Below, piece by piece: positions 9,605 through 17,997 of a stretch of DNA of 64,000 bases. Made by a program: the position numbers and the translations under genes. The notes under the pieces were generated by a model. The model saw only the letters and a list, made by a program, of their open reading frames with translations. It had not been told where the DNA came from and searched no databases. The first letter of the stretch is position 1. Every line of letters starts with the position of its first letter. Origin of the DNA: Salinarimonas sp. (GTDB lineage: Bacteria; Pseudomonadota; Alphaproteobacteria; Rhizobiales; Beijerinckiaceae); contig JAFIEI010000015.1 of assembly GCA_020832565.1 (NCBI GenBank), positions 1 through 64,000 on the forward strand, written 5' to 3'.

Positions 9605-9971
9605 CCCCTTTCGATGAACCGATAAATTATCAACGAAAGCTTGTCACTGTGTTACCAAGCCTGACCTAACGTCATTTGCGACCTCGTGACCGCTGGCGCA
9701 TATCCTGACGGACACTTGTACGGATACCCCGAAACGGCCACGGGCAAAAGAAATTCACTGCGCACGTTGACTTTTGGCACGGGAACCGGCAATGACACCG
9801 CGATGCGCGGGTCGGCGACGGCCCGCGTATTTCTTGACGCACCCGTGGATCGGGTCCGGCTTTTTGCCGTGACCCGGCCTGTCGTTCGCCGATGGAGGGT
9901 ATCCCTCGACCGGCGGAAGAGGAGGGCGCGTTCCTCGCAAACGAAAAACGCAGATCTGAGGATACGCGACT
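9605..9971. promoter_or_regulatory. 367-bp intergenic region, divergent promoters for the receiver gene and rpsD
   Basis: No convincing gene is present. A candidate -35 for rpsD is TTGACT at 9767-9772 with a poor -10 about 17 bp on. The segment just before rpsD (9900-9971) is a plausible leader. Autoregulation by S4 is known in other bacteria, but I cannot identify an S4-binding structure by eye. Confidence 0.4.
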
Positions 9972-10589
9972 ATGTCGAAGCGCATACAGGCGAAGTATAA
10001 AATCGATCGCCGCATGGGCCAGAATATCTGGGGCCGCCCCAAGAGCCCCGTCAATCGCCGCGAATACGGCCCCGGCCAGCACGGCCAACGCCGCAAGGGC
10101 AAGCTCTCCGACTTCGGCACGCAGCTGCGCGCCAAGCAGAAGCTCAAGGGCTATTACGGCAACATCACCGAGAAGCAGTTCCGCCGCTACTATGCCGAAG
10201 CCACGCGTCAGCGCGGCGATTCCGGCGAGAACCTGATCGGCCTGCTCGAGCGTCGCCTCGATGCGGTGGTCTATCGCGCGAAATTCGCGCCGACCCCGTT
10301 CGCCGCACGCCAGTTCGTCAACCACGGCCATATCACCGTCAATGGCCGCCGCACGAACATCCCGAGCTTCCTGGTCAAGCCCGGTGACGTGATCGAGGTC
10401 AAGGACAGCTCCAAGCAGCTGGTGATCCTGCTGGAATCGGTGCAGCTCGCAGAGCGCGACGTTCCCGATTACATCGACGCGGATCATTCCAAGATGAAGG
10501 CGACGTATACCCGCATCCCGACCCTGTCGGAGGTGCCCTACGCCGTGCAGATGGAACCCAGTCTCGTGATCGAGTTCTATTCGCGCTGA
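9972..10589 (+). CDS. rpsD: 30S ribosomal protein S4
   Basis: S4 binds 16S rRNA early in 30S assembly. The 205-residue product matches the family. It starts with the basic [21 protein letters not shown] segment and contains the S4 RNA-binding domain around 95-155 ([30 protein letters not shown]). The N-terminal region lacks the zinc-binding cysteines seen in some S4 proteins. It ends in a strong intrinsic terminator. It is monocistronic here. Confidence 0.98.
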   Translation: MSKRIQAKYKIDRRMGQNIWGRPKSPVNRREYGPGQHGQRRKGKLSDFGTQLRAKQKLKGYYGNITEKQFRRYYAEATRQRGDSGENLIGLLERRLDAVVYRAKFAPTPFAARQFVNHGHITVNGRRTNIPSFLVKPGDVIEVKDSSKQLVILLESVQLAERDVPDYIDADHSKMKATYTRIPTLSEVPYAVQMEPSLVIEFYSR

Positions 10590-10618
10590 TTGGCAAACAA
10601 TCGCCGCACAAGAAGATC

Positions 10619-10644
10619 GGGCCGCCCTCTCGGGCGGCCCTTTT
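10619..10644 (+). terminator. rpsD: Intrinsic terminator of rpsD, possibly bidirectional
   Basis: GGGCCGCCC (10619-10627), a TCTC loop and GGGCGGCCC (10632-10640) form a perfect 9-bp stem followed by TTTTCATTT. It sits between the convergent rpsD and GST genes. Confidence 0.9.
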
Positions 10645-10648
10645 CATT

Positions 10649-11251
10649 TCAGGCGGTAACCTTCGTCGCCTCGAACGAGGGGACCTCTGCGGCGAACCGC
10701 TCCATGAAGGTATCGAGCGCCGGATGGCTCTTGCGATAGGCCCCCTCGAAGCGCAGATCCATATGGCCCAGCGCACAGGCAACCGAGATCGAGCCGACAT
10801 CGACCTTGCCGGTGAATTCGGGAGCCTGCGCGGCCAGCGCATCGAGGGCACGCGCGACCTTGCCCTTCTGATATTCGACCCATTTCTCCTCGTGGCGCGC
10901 AGGATCGCGCCAGCGGCTCTCATAGAGGACGAGGATATTGGCATCCATCAGCCCATCGGCCAGCGCCTGCAGGCGCAGCACCGGGAAACGCGCCGCGCCG
11001 GCCGGTATGACGCGCCCGCCGCCGGCGAGATGGTCGAGATATTCGACGATGACGCGCGAATCGTAATAGGCGGTCCCGTCATCCTCGACGAGCACCGGGA
11101 TCTTGCCGAGCGGGTTCTGCTTGCGCAGGGCATCGGCGGGATCGGTGGTATCGGCATTCTCGATCGTGAGCCGGTCGGCCAGGCCGAGCACCGAGGCGGC
11201 GATCTTCACCTTGCGGCCGAAGGGCGATGGCGGAGATGTACGCAGGATCAT
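10649..11251 (-). CDS. Glutathione S-transferase family protein
   Basis: This 200-residue protein has the two-domain GST layout. A thioredoxin-like N-terminal part (SPPSPFGRKVKIAASVLGL, then QNPLGKIPVLVEDDGTAYYDSRVIVEYLD) carries the cis-Pro and the Glu/Asp-Ser glutathione-binding motif. A helical C-terminal domain follows. The Ser/Pro-rich N-terminal motif resembles the bacterial GSTs related to YibF. The ATG at 11251 is chosen because GGAGG sits about 8 bp upstream and the fold begins there. The substrate cannot be told from the sequence. It converges on rpsD. Confidence 0.9.
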   Translation of the reverse strand: MILRTSPPSPFGRKVKIAASVLGLADRLTIENADTTDPADALRKQNPLGKIPVLVEDDGTAYYDSRVIVEYLDHLAGGGRVIPAGAARFPVLRLQALADGLMDANILVLYESRWRDPARHEEKWVEYQKGKVARALDALAAQAPEFTGKVDVGSISVACALGHMDLRFEGAYRKSHPALDTFMERFAAEVPSFEATKVTA

Positions 11252-11437
11252 GTTTATTCCTCCCGTGAAATGATCATCGCCCGCATGGTTACGCAGACGG
11301 CGGGGCAAGGCCAAGCGGTCGCGGATGGATTCGCCGGCCCGCACATGCATCACCATATGGGTGGATGGCGCATGACGGCTGCCGAAAAATCGCCGCGCGC
11401 GCTTTGCCGGAGGCGGCGTGGAGGATAACCTGCCCCC

Positions 11438-12223
11438 ATGACACTCTCATCCGAAGAAATCGAGCGCTATGCCCGCCATCTCGTGCTTTCCGATATCGGC
11501 GGGCCGGGTCAGGCGAAGATCAAGGCCGCGCGCGTGCTGGTGATCGGCGCCGGCGGGCTCGGCGCGCCGCTCCTGCAATATCTCGCTGCGGCGGGGGTGG
11601 GGCGTCTCGGCATCGTCGATGACGATGTCGTCGATCTCTCCAATCTGCAGCGCCAGATCATCCACGGCACGCCCGATATCGGGCACCGGAAGGTGGATTC
11701 GGCGAGGAATGCCATCGCCCGGCTCAATCCTCATGTCGCGGTCGAGGCCCACCGCACCCGCATCACGGCAGAGAATGCGCAGGCATTGATCGCTGATTAC
11801 GATATCGTGGCAGAAGGCTCGGACAATTTCGAGACGCGCTACGCCGTATCCGATGCCTGCTACCACGCCCGCAAACCCCTGGTGACGGCGGCTCTGGGCC
11901 AGTTCGACGGCTCGCTGACGGTGCTGCGCCCCTATGAGAACGATGCCGAGGGGCGCCCCAACCCGACCTATCGCTGCCTCTTCCCCGATCCGCCCCCGCC
12001 CGGCGCGGTACCCACCTGTGCGCAGGCCGGCATTCTCGGTGCGCTCGCCGGTGTGATGGGATCGCTGATGGCGATGCAGGTGCTGCGCGAGATCACGGGA
12101 TTCGGCGAGGACATGGTCGGGCGGATCCTGATGCTCGATGCGCGCTCCATGCGTTTCGACATGATGCGCTACCGTTGGGACCCGGACAATCCGCTGAGCG
12201 GTGAACGCGCCGACATCCGCTGA
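11438..12223 (+). CDS. ThiF/MoeB/HesA-family adenylyltransferase (E1-like)
   Basis: It adenylates the C-terminal Gly-Gly of a ubiquitin-like sulfur carrier such as MoaD or ThiS. Visible motifs in the 261-residue protein are GAGGLGAPLLQYLA (nucleotide binding), DDDVVDLSNLQRQ, DNFETRY, and the conserved cysteine in VPTCAQAGILGAL (C194). The two CxxC pairs that hold structural zinc in E. coli MoeB are absent: one Cys is left at C180 and none in the C-terminal RYRWDPDNPL region. moaD and moaE lie at 37.4-38.1 kb, so it could serve molybdopterin synthase. ThiF or a sulfur-carrier role elsewhere remains possible, so no symbol is given. Confidence 0.88.
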   Translation: MTLSSEEIERYARHLVLSDIGGPGQAKIKAARVLVIGAGGLGAPLLQYLAAAGVGRLGIVDDDVVDLSNLQRQIIHGTPDIGHRKVDSARNAIARLNPHVAVEAHRTRITAENAQALIADYDIVAEGSDNFETRYAVSDACYHARKPLVTAALGQFDGSLTVLRPYENDAEGRPNPTYRCLFPDPPPPGAVPTCAQAGILGALAGVMGSLMAMQVLREITGFGEDMVGRILMLDARSMRFDMMRYRWDPDNPLSGERADIR

Positions 12224-12242
12224 GCCCGGTAAGGCGCGCCGG

Positions 12243-12827
12243 TCAGCCCGTATAGCGTGCGAAGCTCACCCGTGTATCGCCGTAATCGCGGCTCTCGAGC
12301 AACGTGAAGCCCGCCGGCAGGATCTCGGTCGCCTCGATGCTCTCCTCGAGCACGACGAGCGCGCCGGGGCGCATCCAGCCGCCCTGCGCGCAAGCGGCAA
12401 GCGCGCGCGGGGCGAGATCGCGGCCATAGGGGGGATCGCAGAAGACGAGATCGGCGGGGGTGAATTTATCTGCCGCACCGAGCCGCGTCGCGTCACGCCG
12501 AAACAGGCGGGTGACGCCGCCGAGCCCGAGCGCCTCGACATTCTCGCGGATCAGCCCGCGCGCCTGGGCGCCGTCATCGACGAAGAGCGCAAAGGCGGCA
12601 CCGCGCGAGAGCGCTTCGAGCCCTAGCGCGCCGGTCCCGGCGAACAGATCGATCACCCGTGCGCCGTCGCAGGCATCCTCATAGCCATGGGCGAGGATGT
12701 TGAATATCGCCTCGCGCAGGCGGTCGGAAGTCGGGCGGATCGGGCCGGGCTTTCCAGCCCCCCTGCCCGCACCCGCCTTCGGCCCCGCGATCGCGCGCCC
12801 GCTGAGGCGCCCACCGACGATGCGCAT
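12243..12827 (-). CDS. rsmD: 16S rRNA (guanine966-N2)-methyltransferase
   Basis: An SAM-dependent methyltransferase of 194 residues that modifies G966 of 16S rRNA during 30S assembly. It begins MRIVGGRLSGR, has the RPTSDRLREAIFNIL segment, the SAM motif VIDLFAGTGALGLEALSRGA and the catalytic DPPYGRD. It lies 6 bp downstream of the pseudouridine synthase gene on the same strand, so the two rRNA modification genes are probably one operon. Confidence 0.95.
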   Translation of the reverse strand: MRIVGGRLSGRAIAGPKAGAGRGAGKPGPIRPTSDRLREAIFNILAHGYEDACDGARVIDLFAGTGALGLEALSRGAAFALFVDDGAQARGLIRENVEALGLGGVTRLFRRDATRLGAADKFTPADLVFCDPPYGRDLAPRALAACAQGGWMRPGALVVLEESIEATEILPAGFTLLESRDYGDTRVSFARYTG

Positions 12828-12833
12828 GACGCG

Positions 12834-14897
12834 TCAGCTCCGCGGCTTGTCCGAGCCCGGACCACGCCCAGACGGGCCCGAAGGCCGCCCCTGCGGCTTG
12901 CCGAAAGACTTGCTGAAAGGCTTGCCGAAAGACTTGCCACCCGGCCTGCCACCGGGTTTGCCGAAGGGCTTGCCACCGGATCCGCCAGCCGGGCGTCCGC
13001 CGGGTTTGCCGAACGGCTTGCCCTCGGAACCGCCGGCCGGGCGTCCGCCGGACCTGTCGGCATAGCCGCCTGCCGGCTTGCCACCGGGCTTGCCACCGGG
13101 TTTGCCGGCGCCACGGGCGGGCGGGCGTGGCCCTGACGGGCCTTTCGAAAACGGCCTGTCGTCGAAACGCCTGCCCTCGGAAGATCTACCCTCGGATGAT
13201 CTGCCCGCATATGATCTGCCTTCCGACGATCTGCCTTCGAAGGAACGGCCTTCCGAAGACCGGCCCTCGGATGATTGCTTGTTGAAGGGCCTTTTGGAGA
13301 ACGGCTTGTCGCCCGGCTTGTCGCCCGGCTTGCCCGCAGGTCTGCCGGCGGGTCTGCCGCCCGGCTGGCCGGCATTGCGATCATCGCGATACGGGCCCCG
13401 CGCAGCCCCGGCATCGCCATCGCGCGCACCACCCGCAGCCTTGAAACCACGCCCTCCGGCGGGCATGCTCGCCGCCTGTTTGCCGAAGCCCGTCCCCGGC
13501 TTCCCGGACGCACGCGCAACGTCACGCCCCCTGCCCGTCTCCGGCACCTGACGCGGTGCATCGGCGGGATCAGCCTTGACCCGTTCGACCAGGACCCGAC
13601 CACCGCTCTTCGGCGAAATGGCGCCGACGCGCTCGTGCTTGCGCGTCGCGGAAGCTTCACGGGCCGCCTTCGGGTCGGCATCGCGGCGCTTGCGGAAGAG
13701 CGGCGCGTCCTGCTGCTCATCGGCCCGCCAGACGCTGGCCTTGACGGCACGGTCCCAGGCGGGACGACGCGGCGGGCCCGCCGGAGCCTCGCCGGGTTTG
13801 CCGGACGGCTTGTCGCCGAACTTCTTGTCTCCGAACTTCTTGTCTCCGAGCTTGCCGGCAGGCCTGTCTCCGAACTTGCCTGGAGGCTTGTCGCCATATT
13901 TCTTCTCACCGAAGCGCTTCGCCGGGCCCCGGCTGTCCGCCATCGGCTTTCCGCCCTTCGGCGCCGATCGGGACGGCGCTTCCGGCTCGGGCGGGAGCGG
14001 TTCGCGCACGGGGCTGGCGAAATCGACGCCGGCTTCCGCAGCGAGCTTGTCGCCGAGCTGATCCTTGAGCACGCGCGTGCGCACTTCCTCGACCTGGCCG
14101 ATGCTGAGATCGCCGAGCTGGAAGGGGCCGAAGGAGAGGCGCAGCAGGCGGTTCACGCGCAGGCCGAGATGTTCGAGGATGCGCTTGACTTCGCGGTTCT
14201 TGCCCTCGCGCAGACCCAGCGTCATCCAGACATTGTCGCCCTGCACCCGGTCGAGCTTTGCCTCGATCGGCCCGTATTCCATCCCGTCGACGACGAGGCC
14301 GCCGGCGATCGTATCGAGCCGGGCCTGGTCGATGACGCCGTGGGCGCGCACGCGGTAGCGGCGCAGCCAGCCGGTGTCGGGATGGGCGATCACCTTGGCC
14401 AGCCCGCCGTCATTGGTCAGCAGCAGCAGGCCTTCGGTGTTGATGTCGAGCCGCCCCACGGCGACGACACGCGGCAGTTCCTCGGGCAATTCGTCGAAAA
14501 CCGTGGCGCGGCCTTCCGGGTCACGGGCGGTGGTCACGAGGCCACGCGGCTTGTGGTAGAGCCACAGCCTTGTGCGCTCCTTCATCGGAAGCGGTTCGCC
14601 GTCGATGAGGATCACATCGTCGGGCGTGACGTTCTGCGCGGGCGAGGTCTGCACCGCGCCGTTGAGGCTCACGCGGCCAGCCTCGATCAGCACCTCGGCA
14701 TCGCGACGCGAAGCAACGCCTGCACGGGCGATCACTTTCGCGATGCGCTCCCCGGAGCTCTCGGATTGTGCGGGATCGCGCGGCTTTCCCGATAGGGGCT
14801 TCACCGATGCGGAGCGTGTGCCGCTGCTGCGGCTCTTGTCGCCCGGCGCGGCGCCTCTCGCGCGGCTCCCGGGACGTTCGTCTCTGGTCTTGGTCAT
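12834..14897 (-). CDS. RluB/RsuA-family 23S rRNA pseudouridine synthase with giant low-complexity tail
   Basis: A 687-residue protein. After a short basic head comes an S4 domain (about 48-105: RIAKVIARAGVASRRDAE). It is followed by the RsuA/RluB/E/F catalytic domain with GRLDINTEGLLLLTNDG (catalytic D151), ending near 290. The remaining 400 residues are disordered, rich in Gly, Lys, Pro, Arg and Ser. They are built from short repeats such as GKPGGKP/GKPAGG and RSSEG or RSFEG units. Usual family members have 250-350 residues, although Lys/Arg-rich tails occur in alphaproteobacteria. The in-frame region upstream of 14897 lacks similarity, and the ATG directly starts the basic head. Probable target is 23S rRNA near position 2605, by analogy with RluB. 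Confidence 0.93.
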   Translation of the reverse strand: MTKTRDERPGSRARGAAPGDKSRSSGTRSASVKPLSGKPRDPAQSESSGERIAKVIARAGVASRRDAEVLIEAGRVSLNGAVQTSPAQNVTPDDVILIDGEPLPMKERTRLWLYHKPRGLVTTARDPEGRATVFDELPEELPRVVAVGRLDINTEGLLLLTNDGGLAKVIAHPDTGWLRRYRVRAHGVIDQARLDTIAGGLVVDGMEYGPIEAKLDRVQGDNVWMTLGLREGKNREVKRILEHLGLRVNRLLRLSFGPFQLGDLSIGQVEEVRTRVLKDQLGDKLAAEAGVDFASPVREPLPPEPEAPSRSAPKGGKPMADSRGPAKRFGEKKYGDKPPGKFGDRPAGKLGDKKFGDKKFGDKPSGKPGEAPAGPPRRPAWDRAVKASVWRADEQQDAPLFRKRRDADPKAAREASATRKHERVGAISPKSGGRVLVERVKADPADAPRQVPETGRGRDVARASGKPGTGFGKQAASMPAGGRGFKAAGGARDGDAGAARGPYRDDRNAGQPGGRPAGRPAGKPGDKPGDKPFSKRPFNKQSSEGRSSEGRSFEGRSSEGRSYAGRSSEGRSSEGRRFDDRPFSKGPSGPRPPARGAGKPGGKPGGKPAGGYADRSGGRPAGGSEGKPFGKPGGRPAGGSGGKPFGKPGGRPGGKSFGKPFSKSFGKPQGRPSGPSGRGPGSDKPRS

Positions 14898-14969
14898 GAT
14901 CGCCTGATAGCAGAGTACAAGGCACGATGCGAGCGGCAAAACGTGCCGCGAGCGAGGGATAGTGAAGCC

Positions 14970-15437
14970 GTGAACGCCGGACGTGACCAGGACGCGATGC
15001 AGATCGCCTTCGACGAGGCGCAGGCCGCCGCCGCGCGCGGTGAGGTACCCGTCGGCGCCGTCGTGGTTTTTGGCGAAAGAGTCCTCGCGCGGGCAGGAAA
15101 TCGCACGCGCGAATGCGTCGATCCCACCGCGCATGCGGAAATTCTCGCAATCCGCGAAGCCTGCCGCGTGCTCGGTTCGGAGCGACTTCCCGGCTGCGAT
15201 CTCTATGTGACGCTGGAGCCATGCGCCATGTGCGCGGCCGCCATCTCCTTTTCGCGGATCAGGCGGCTCTATTTCGGCGCCCACGATCCCAAAAGCGGCG
15301 GCGTCGAGCATGGCGGGCGCTTCTACGACCAGCCCACCTGCCACCATGCACCGGAAGTCTATGGCGGTTTTCGCGAGCGCGAGGCTGCGGCGCTGCTGCG
15401 GGAGTTCTTTCGCGAAAGACGCGGCGAAACCGACTGA
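14970..15437 (+). CDS. tadA: tRNA-specific adenosine deaminase
   Basis: TadA deaminates A34 to inosine in tRNA-Arg(ACG), an essential reaction. Zinc and catalytic motifs are HAEILAIREA (His and the proton-shuttling Glu) and PCAMCAAAIS (two Cys ligands). The start is uncertain. GTG at 14970 has GAGGGA about 10 bp upstream and gives 155 residues. ATG at 14997 gives 146 residues and begins right at the conserved helix. GTG at 14943 is a longer option. It is divergent from the pseudouridine synthase and converges on recF, with 9 bp between them. Confidence 0.95.
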   Translation: MNAGRDQDAMQIAFDEAQAAAARGEVPVGAVVVFGERVLARAGNRTRECVDPTAHAEILAIREACRVLGSERLPGCDLYVTLEPCAMCAAAISFSRIRRLYFGAHDPKSGGVEHGGRFYDQPTCHHAPEVYGGFREREAAALLREFFRERRGETD

Positions 15438-15446
15438 CCCGGTCGC

Positions 15447-16634
15447 TCAGATGCGCGGGCTGGCCGTGCCCCCGGCGATGGCGAGATGCAGGCTGCCCTC
15501 CGGGAGATCGGCGAAAAGCGCCGGATCGGCCCCCGTCATCCAGACCTGACCGCCGATATCGGCGAGCAGGCGGTAGAGAGCGGCCCGGCGCGCCGTGTCG
15601 AGATGAGCGGCAACCTCGTCGAGCAGGACGATCGGGGCATGCCCCGTCATGCTGCGCACCAGCCCCGCATGGGCGAGGACCAGACCGATCAGCAGCGCTT
15701 TCTGTTCACCGGTCGAGGCCTCGCCGGCGGGAATGTCCTTTGGCGCATGGCGGACCACGAGATCGCTGGCCTGCGGCCCGAACAGGGTGCGCCCGGCGGC
15801 GCGGTCGCGCCCGCGCTCGTTGCGCAGCCGCTCACGATAGACATCCTCCGCCTCCAGCGCCGGATGCTGCACGACAAGCGCATCCGTCTCACCCTCGAGC
15901 GCGAGCCCGGCATCGGGGAAGGGCGAATCATTGTTGCGCGCCCGCGCAATCAGCCCGGCAAGTCGGGTCACCGTCTCCGCCCGCGCGACCGCGACGGCGA
16001 TGCCGAGCTCGGCGATCTCGCGCTCTACCGCATCAAGCCAGCGCGGATCGCGCGCCCCCTCCTCCAGCAGCCGGTTGCGCGAACGCGTCGCCCGCTCGAG
16101 CGCCGCGACGCGGCTGCCATGGCCTGAATCGACGGCGAGGACGAGCCTGTCGAGAAAGCGGCGGCGGTCGCCGGCGGGCCCGCGAAACAGCGCGTCGAGA
16201 TCAGGCGTCAGCCAGACGAGGCGAAGATATTCCGCGAAGGCGGCGGGCGATGAAACCGTGTCGCCATCGATCCGACACAGACGCGTCGCGCGCCCGCCCT
16301 CGGGATCGGGCTGGAGCCCCACTCCCAGATTCACGGCGGGCTCGCAGCCACCTCGATCGAGCGCGGCGAAGACCGAAAACCCCGTCGCGCCATGACGCAG
16401 CATGCGCCCGAGCTCGGCCCGGCGCAGGCCGCGCCCCGGCGTGAAAAGCGACAGTGCCTCGAGGATATTGGTCTTGCCGGCGCCGTTATCGCCCGAAAGC
16501 GCCACCAGCGGCGCATCCGTGGTGATCGAAAGCGTATCGTAGGAGCGGAAATCGGTCAGGCCGAGGCGGACAACGCGCGCGCGCGGGAAGCCGCCTCCCA
16601 CGGGAGCCTGTTCGACCGGAACACCTTCAACCAT
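15447..16634 (-). CDS. recF: DNA replication and repair protein RecF
   Basis: An SMC-like ATPase that loads RecA at gaps with RecO and RecR. The product (about 395 aa) has Walker A SGDNGAGKTNILEAL, the RSYDTLSI segment near the N-terminus, the ABC signature STGEQKALLIGLVLAHA and Walker B IVLLDEVAAHLD. The ATG at 16634 is preferred over an in-frame TTG at 16649. It follows dnaN by about 80 bp in the conserved dnaA-dnaN-recF order. gyrB, the frequent next gene, is not adjacent. Confidence 0.96.
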   Translation of the reverse strand: MVEGVPVEQAPVGGGFPRARVVRLGLTDFRSYDTLSITTDAPLVALSGDNGAGKTNILEALSLFTPGRGLRRAELGRMLRHGATGFSVFAALDRGGCEPAVNLGVGLQPDPEGGRATRLCRIDGDTVSSPAAFAEYLRLVWLTPDLDALFRGPAGDRRRFLDRLVLAVDSGHGSRVAALERATRSRNRLLEEGARDPRWLDAVEREIAELGIAVAVARAETVTRLAGLIARARNNDSPFPDAGLALEGETDALVVQHPALEAEDVYRERLRNERGRDRAAGRTLFGPQASDLVVRHAPKDIPAGEASTGEQKALLIGLVLAHAGLVRSMTGHAPIVLLDEVAAHLDTARRAALYRLLADIGGQVWMTGADPALFADLPEGSLHLAIAGGTASPRI

Positions 16635-16714
16635 CGCGTTGCGCGCCAATCATCCTTATTGCGGCGCAAGCTGCGCATGCGGCCCCTGCCGGAGGCGCGC
16701 CCGCGACGGCGCCG

Positions 16715-17833
16715 TCATACCCGCATCGGCATCAGGACGTAGAGTGCAGCGGCGCCCTCACGGTCCTGGATCAGCGTCGGCGAGCCGGGATCGGCCAGCT
16801 TGAGGATGGCCGTATCCCCGTCGAGCTGGCCGGTAATATCCATCAGGTAACGCGCATTGAAGCCGATATCCAGCGCTGCCGCCTCGTATTCGACCTCGAT
16901 CTCTTCGGTCGCTGAACCCGAATCGGGATTGTTGACGGTCAGCGTCAGGCGTCCGTCCGTCAGCGAGAGCTTCACCGCGCGCCCGCGCTCCGAGGAGATG
17001 GTCGATACGCGATCGACGGAACGGGCGAACTCGGCGCGATCGACGATGAGCGTCTTGTCGTTGCCGGCCGGAATCACGCGCTGGTAATCGGGGAAGGTCC
17101 CGTCGATCAGCTTGGATGTGAGCACCACGCCACCAAAATCGAGGCGGATCTTCGCGGGCGAAAGCGAGACCTGCACGGCATCGCCGGAATCCTCGAGCAG
17201 CTTGAGGATCTCGGCCACCGCCTTGCGGGGCACGATCACGCCGGGCATGCCTGCGGTTCCCTCCGGCGCGGCCACCTCGATCCGGGCCAGGCGATGCCCG
17301 TCCGTCGCGACGGCGCGCAGGACCGGGCCATCATCGCCGTCTATGGCATGCAGGTAGATGCCGTTGAGATAATAACGGGTCTCCTCCGTCGAGATCGCGA
17401 ATTGCGTCTTCTCGATCAGGCGCTTGAAATCGCCCGGCGGGACGGCGAAGGCATGCGGCAATTCGCCGGCGGCGATATCGGGGAAATCGCTCTCGGGCAG
17501 CGCCTGAAGATTGAAGCGCGAACGCGAGGAACGCAGCACCATCTGGGTGGAATCGCCGCTGACCTCGAGCGAGATCTGCGCGCCCTCGGGCAGCTTGCGG
17601 ACAATGTCGTAGATGACATGCGCAGGGACCGTGGTGGCGCCCGGCTGCGCGATATCCGCGACGATGGTCTCGGTCACTTCCATGTCGAGATCGGTCGCCT
17701 TCAGGCGCAGACCACCGTCGTCCGCGCGCAGCAGCACGTTCGACAGAATCGGGATGGTGTTGCGCCGCTCGACGACGCGGTGCACGTGCCCCAGCGCCTT
17801 CAACAATGCGGCGCGCTCGACTGTCACTTTCAT
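16715..17833 (-). CDS. dnaN: DNA polymerase III sliding clamp, beta subunit
   Basis: The beta clamp encircles DNA and tethers polymerase III. Its 372 residues match the family, with three homologous domains. It begins MKVTVERAALLKALGHVHRVVERRNTIPILSNVLL and ends in the hydrophobic-pocket tail AALYVLMPMRV. It sits between dnaA and recF on the same strand, 164 bp after dnaA, in the standard origin-proximal order. Confidence 0.98.
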   Translation of the reverse strand: MKVTVERAALLKALGHVHRVVERRNTIPILSNVLLRADDGGLRLKATDLDMEVTETIVADIAQPGATTVPAHVIYDIVRKLPEGAQISLEVSGDSTQMVLRSSRSRFNLQALPESDFPDIAAGELPHAFAVPPGDFKRLIEKTQFAISTEETRYYLNGIYLHAIDGDDGPVLRAVATDGHRLARIEVAAPEGTAGMPGVIVPRKAVAEILKLLEDSGDAVQVSLSPAKIRLDFGGVVLTSKLIDGTFPDYQRVIPAGNDKTLIVDRAEFARSVDRVSTISSERGRAVKLSLTDGRLTLTVNNPDSGSATEEIEVEYEAAALDIGFNARYLMDITGQLDGDTAILKLADPGSPTLIQDREGAAALYVLMPMRV

Positions 17834-17997
17834 GGACCGACCCGTAAGACTGAAATCATTGATCGCTCATCCGCGAAACCTGCCGTCACCGACGCGGCTT
17901 CGCTAGGCGGCGGGCCGGAAGATTGGCCAAGCTAGCGCTGAAACGCAAGGTGTTTCGCGTTTCCTCACCATCGATTCCGCGATTGCGAACAGGTTTT

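Noticed and set aside
9686-10000. Plus-strand frame before rpsD
   Set aside because: It runs into the rpsD start in another frame, has no family similarity and covers the likely rpsD promoter and leader.
12834-14030. Repeat array resembling CRISPR or a satellite
   Set aside because: The repeats are irregular, short and in frame with the pseudouridine synthase. There are no unique spacers of constant length and no cas genes.
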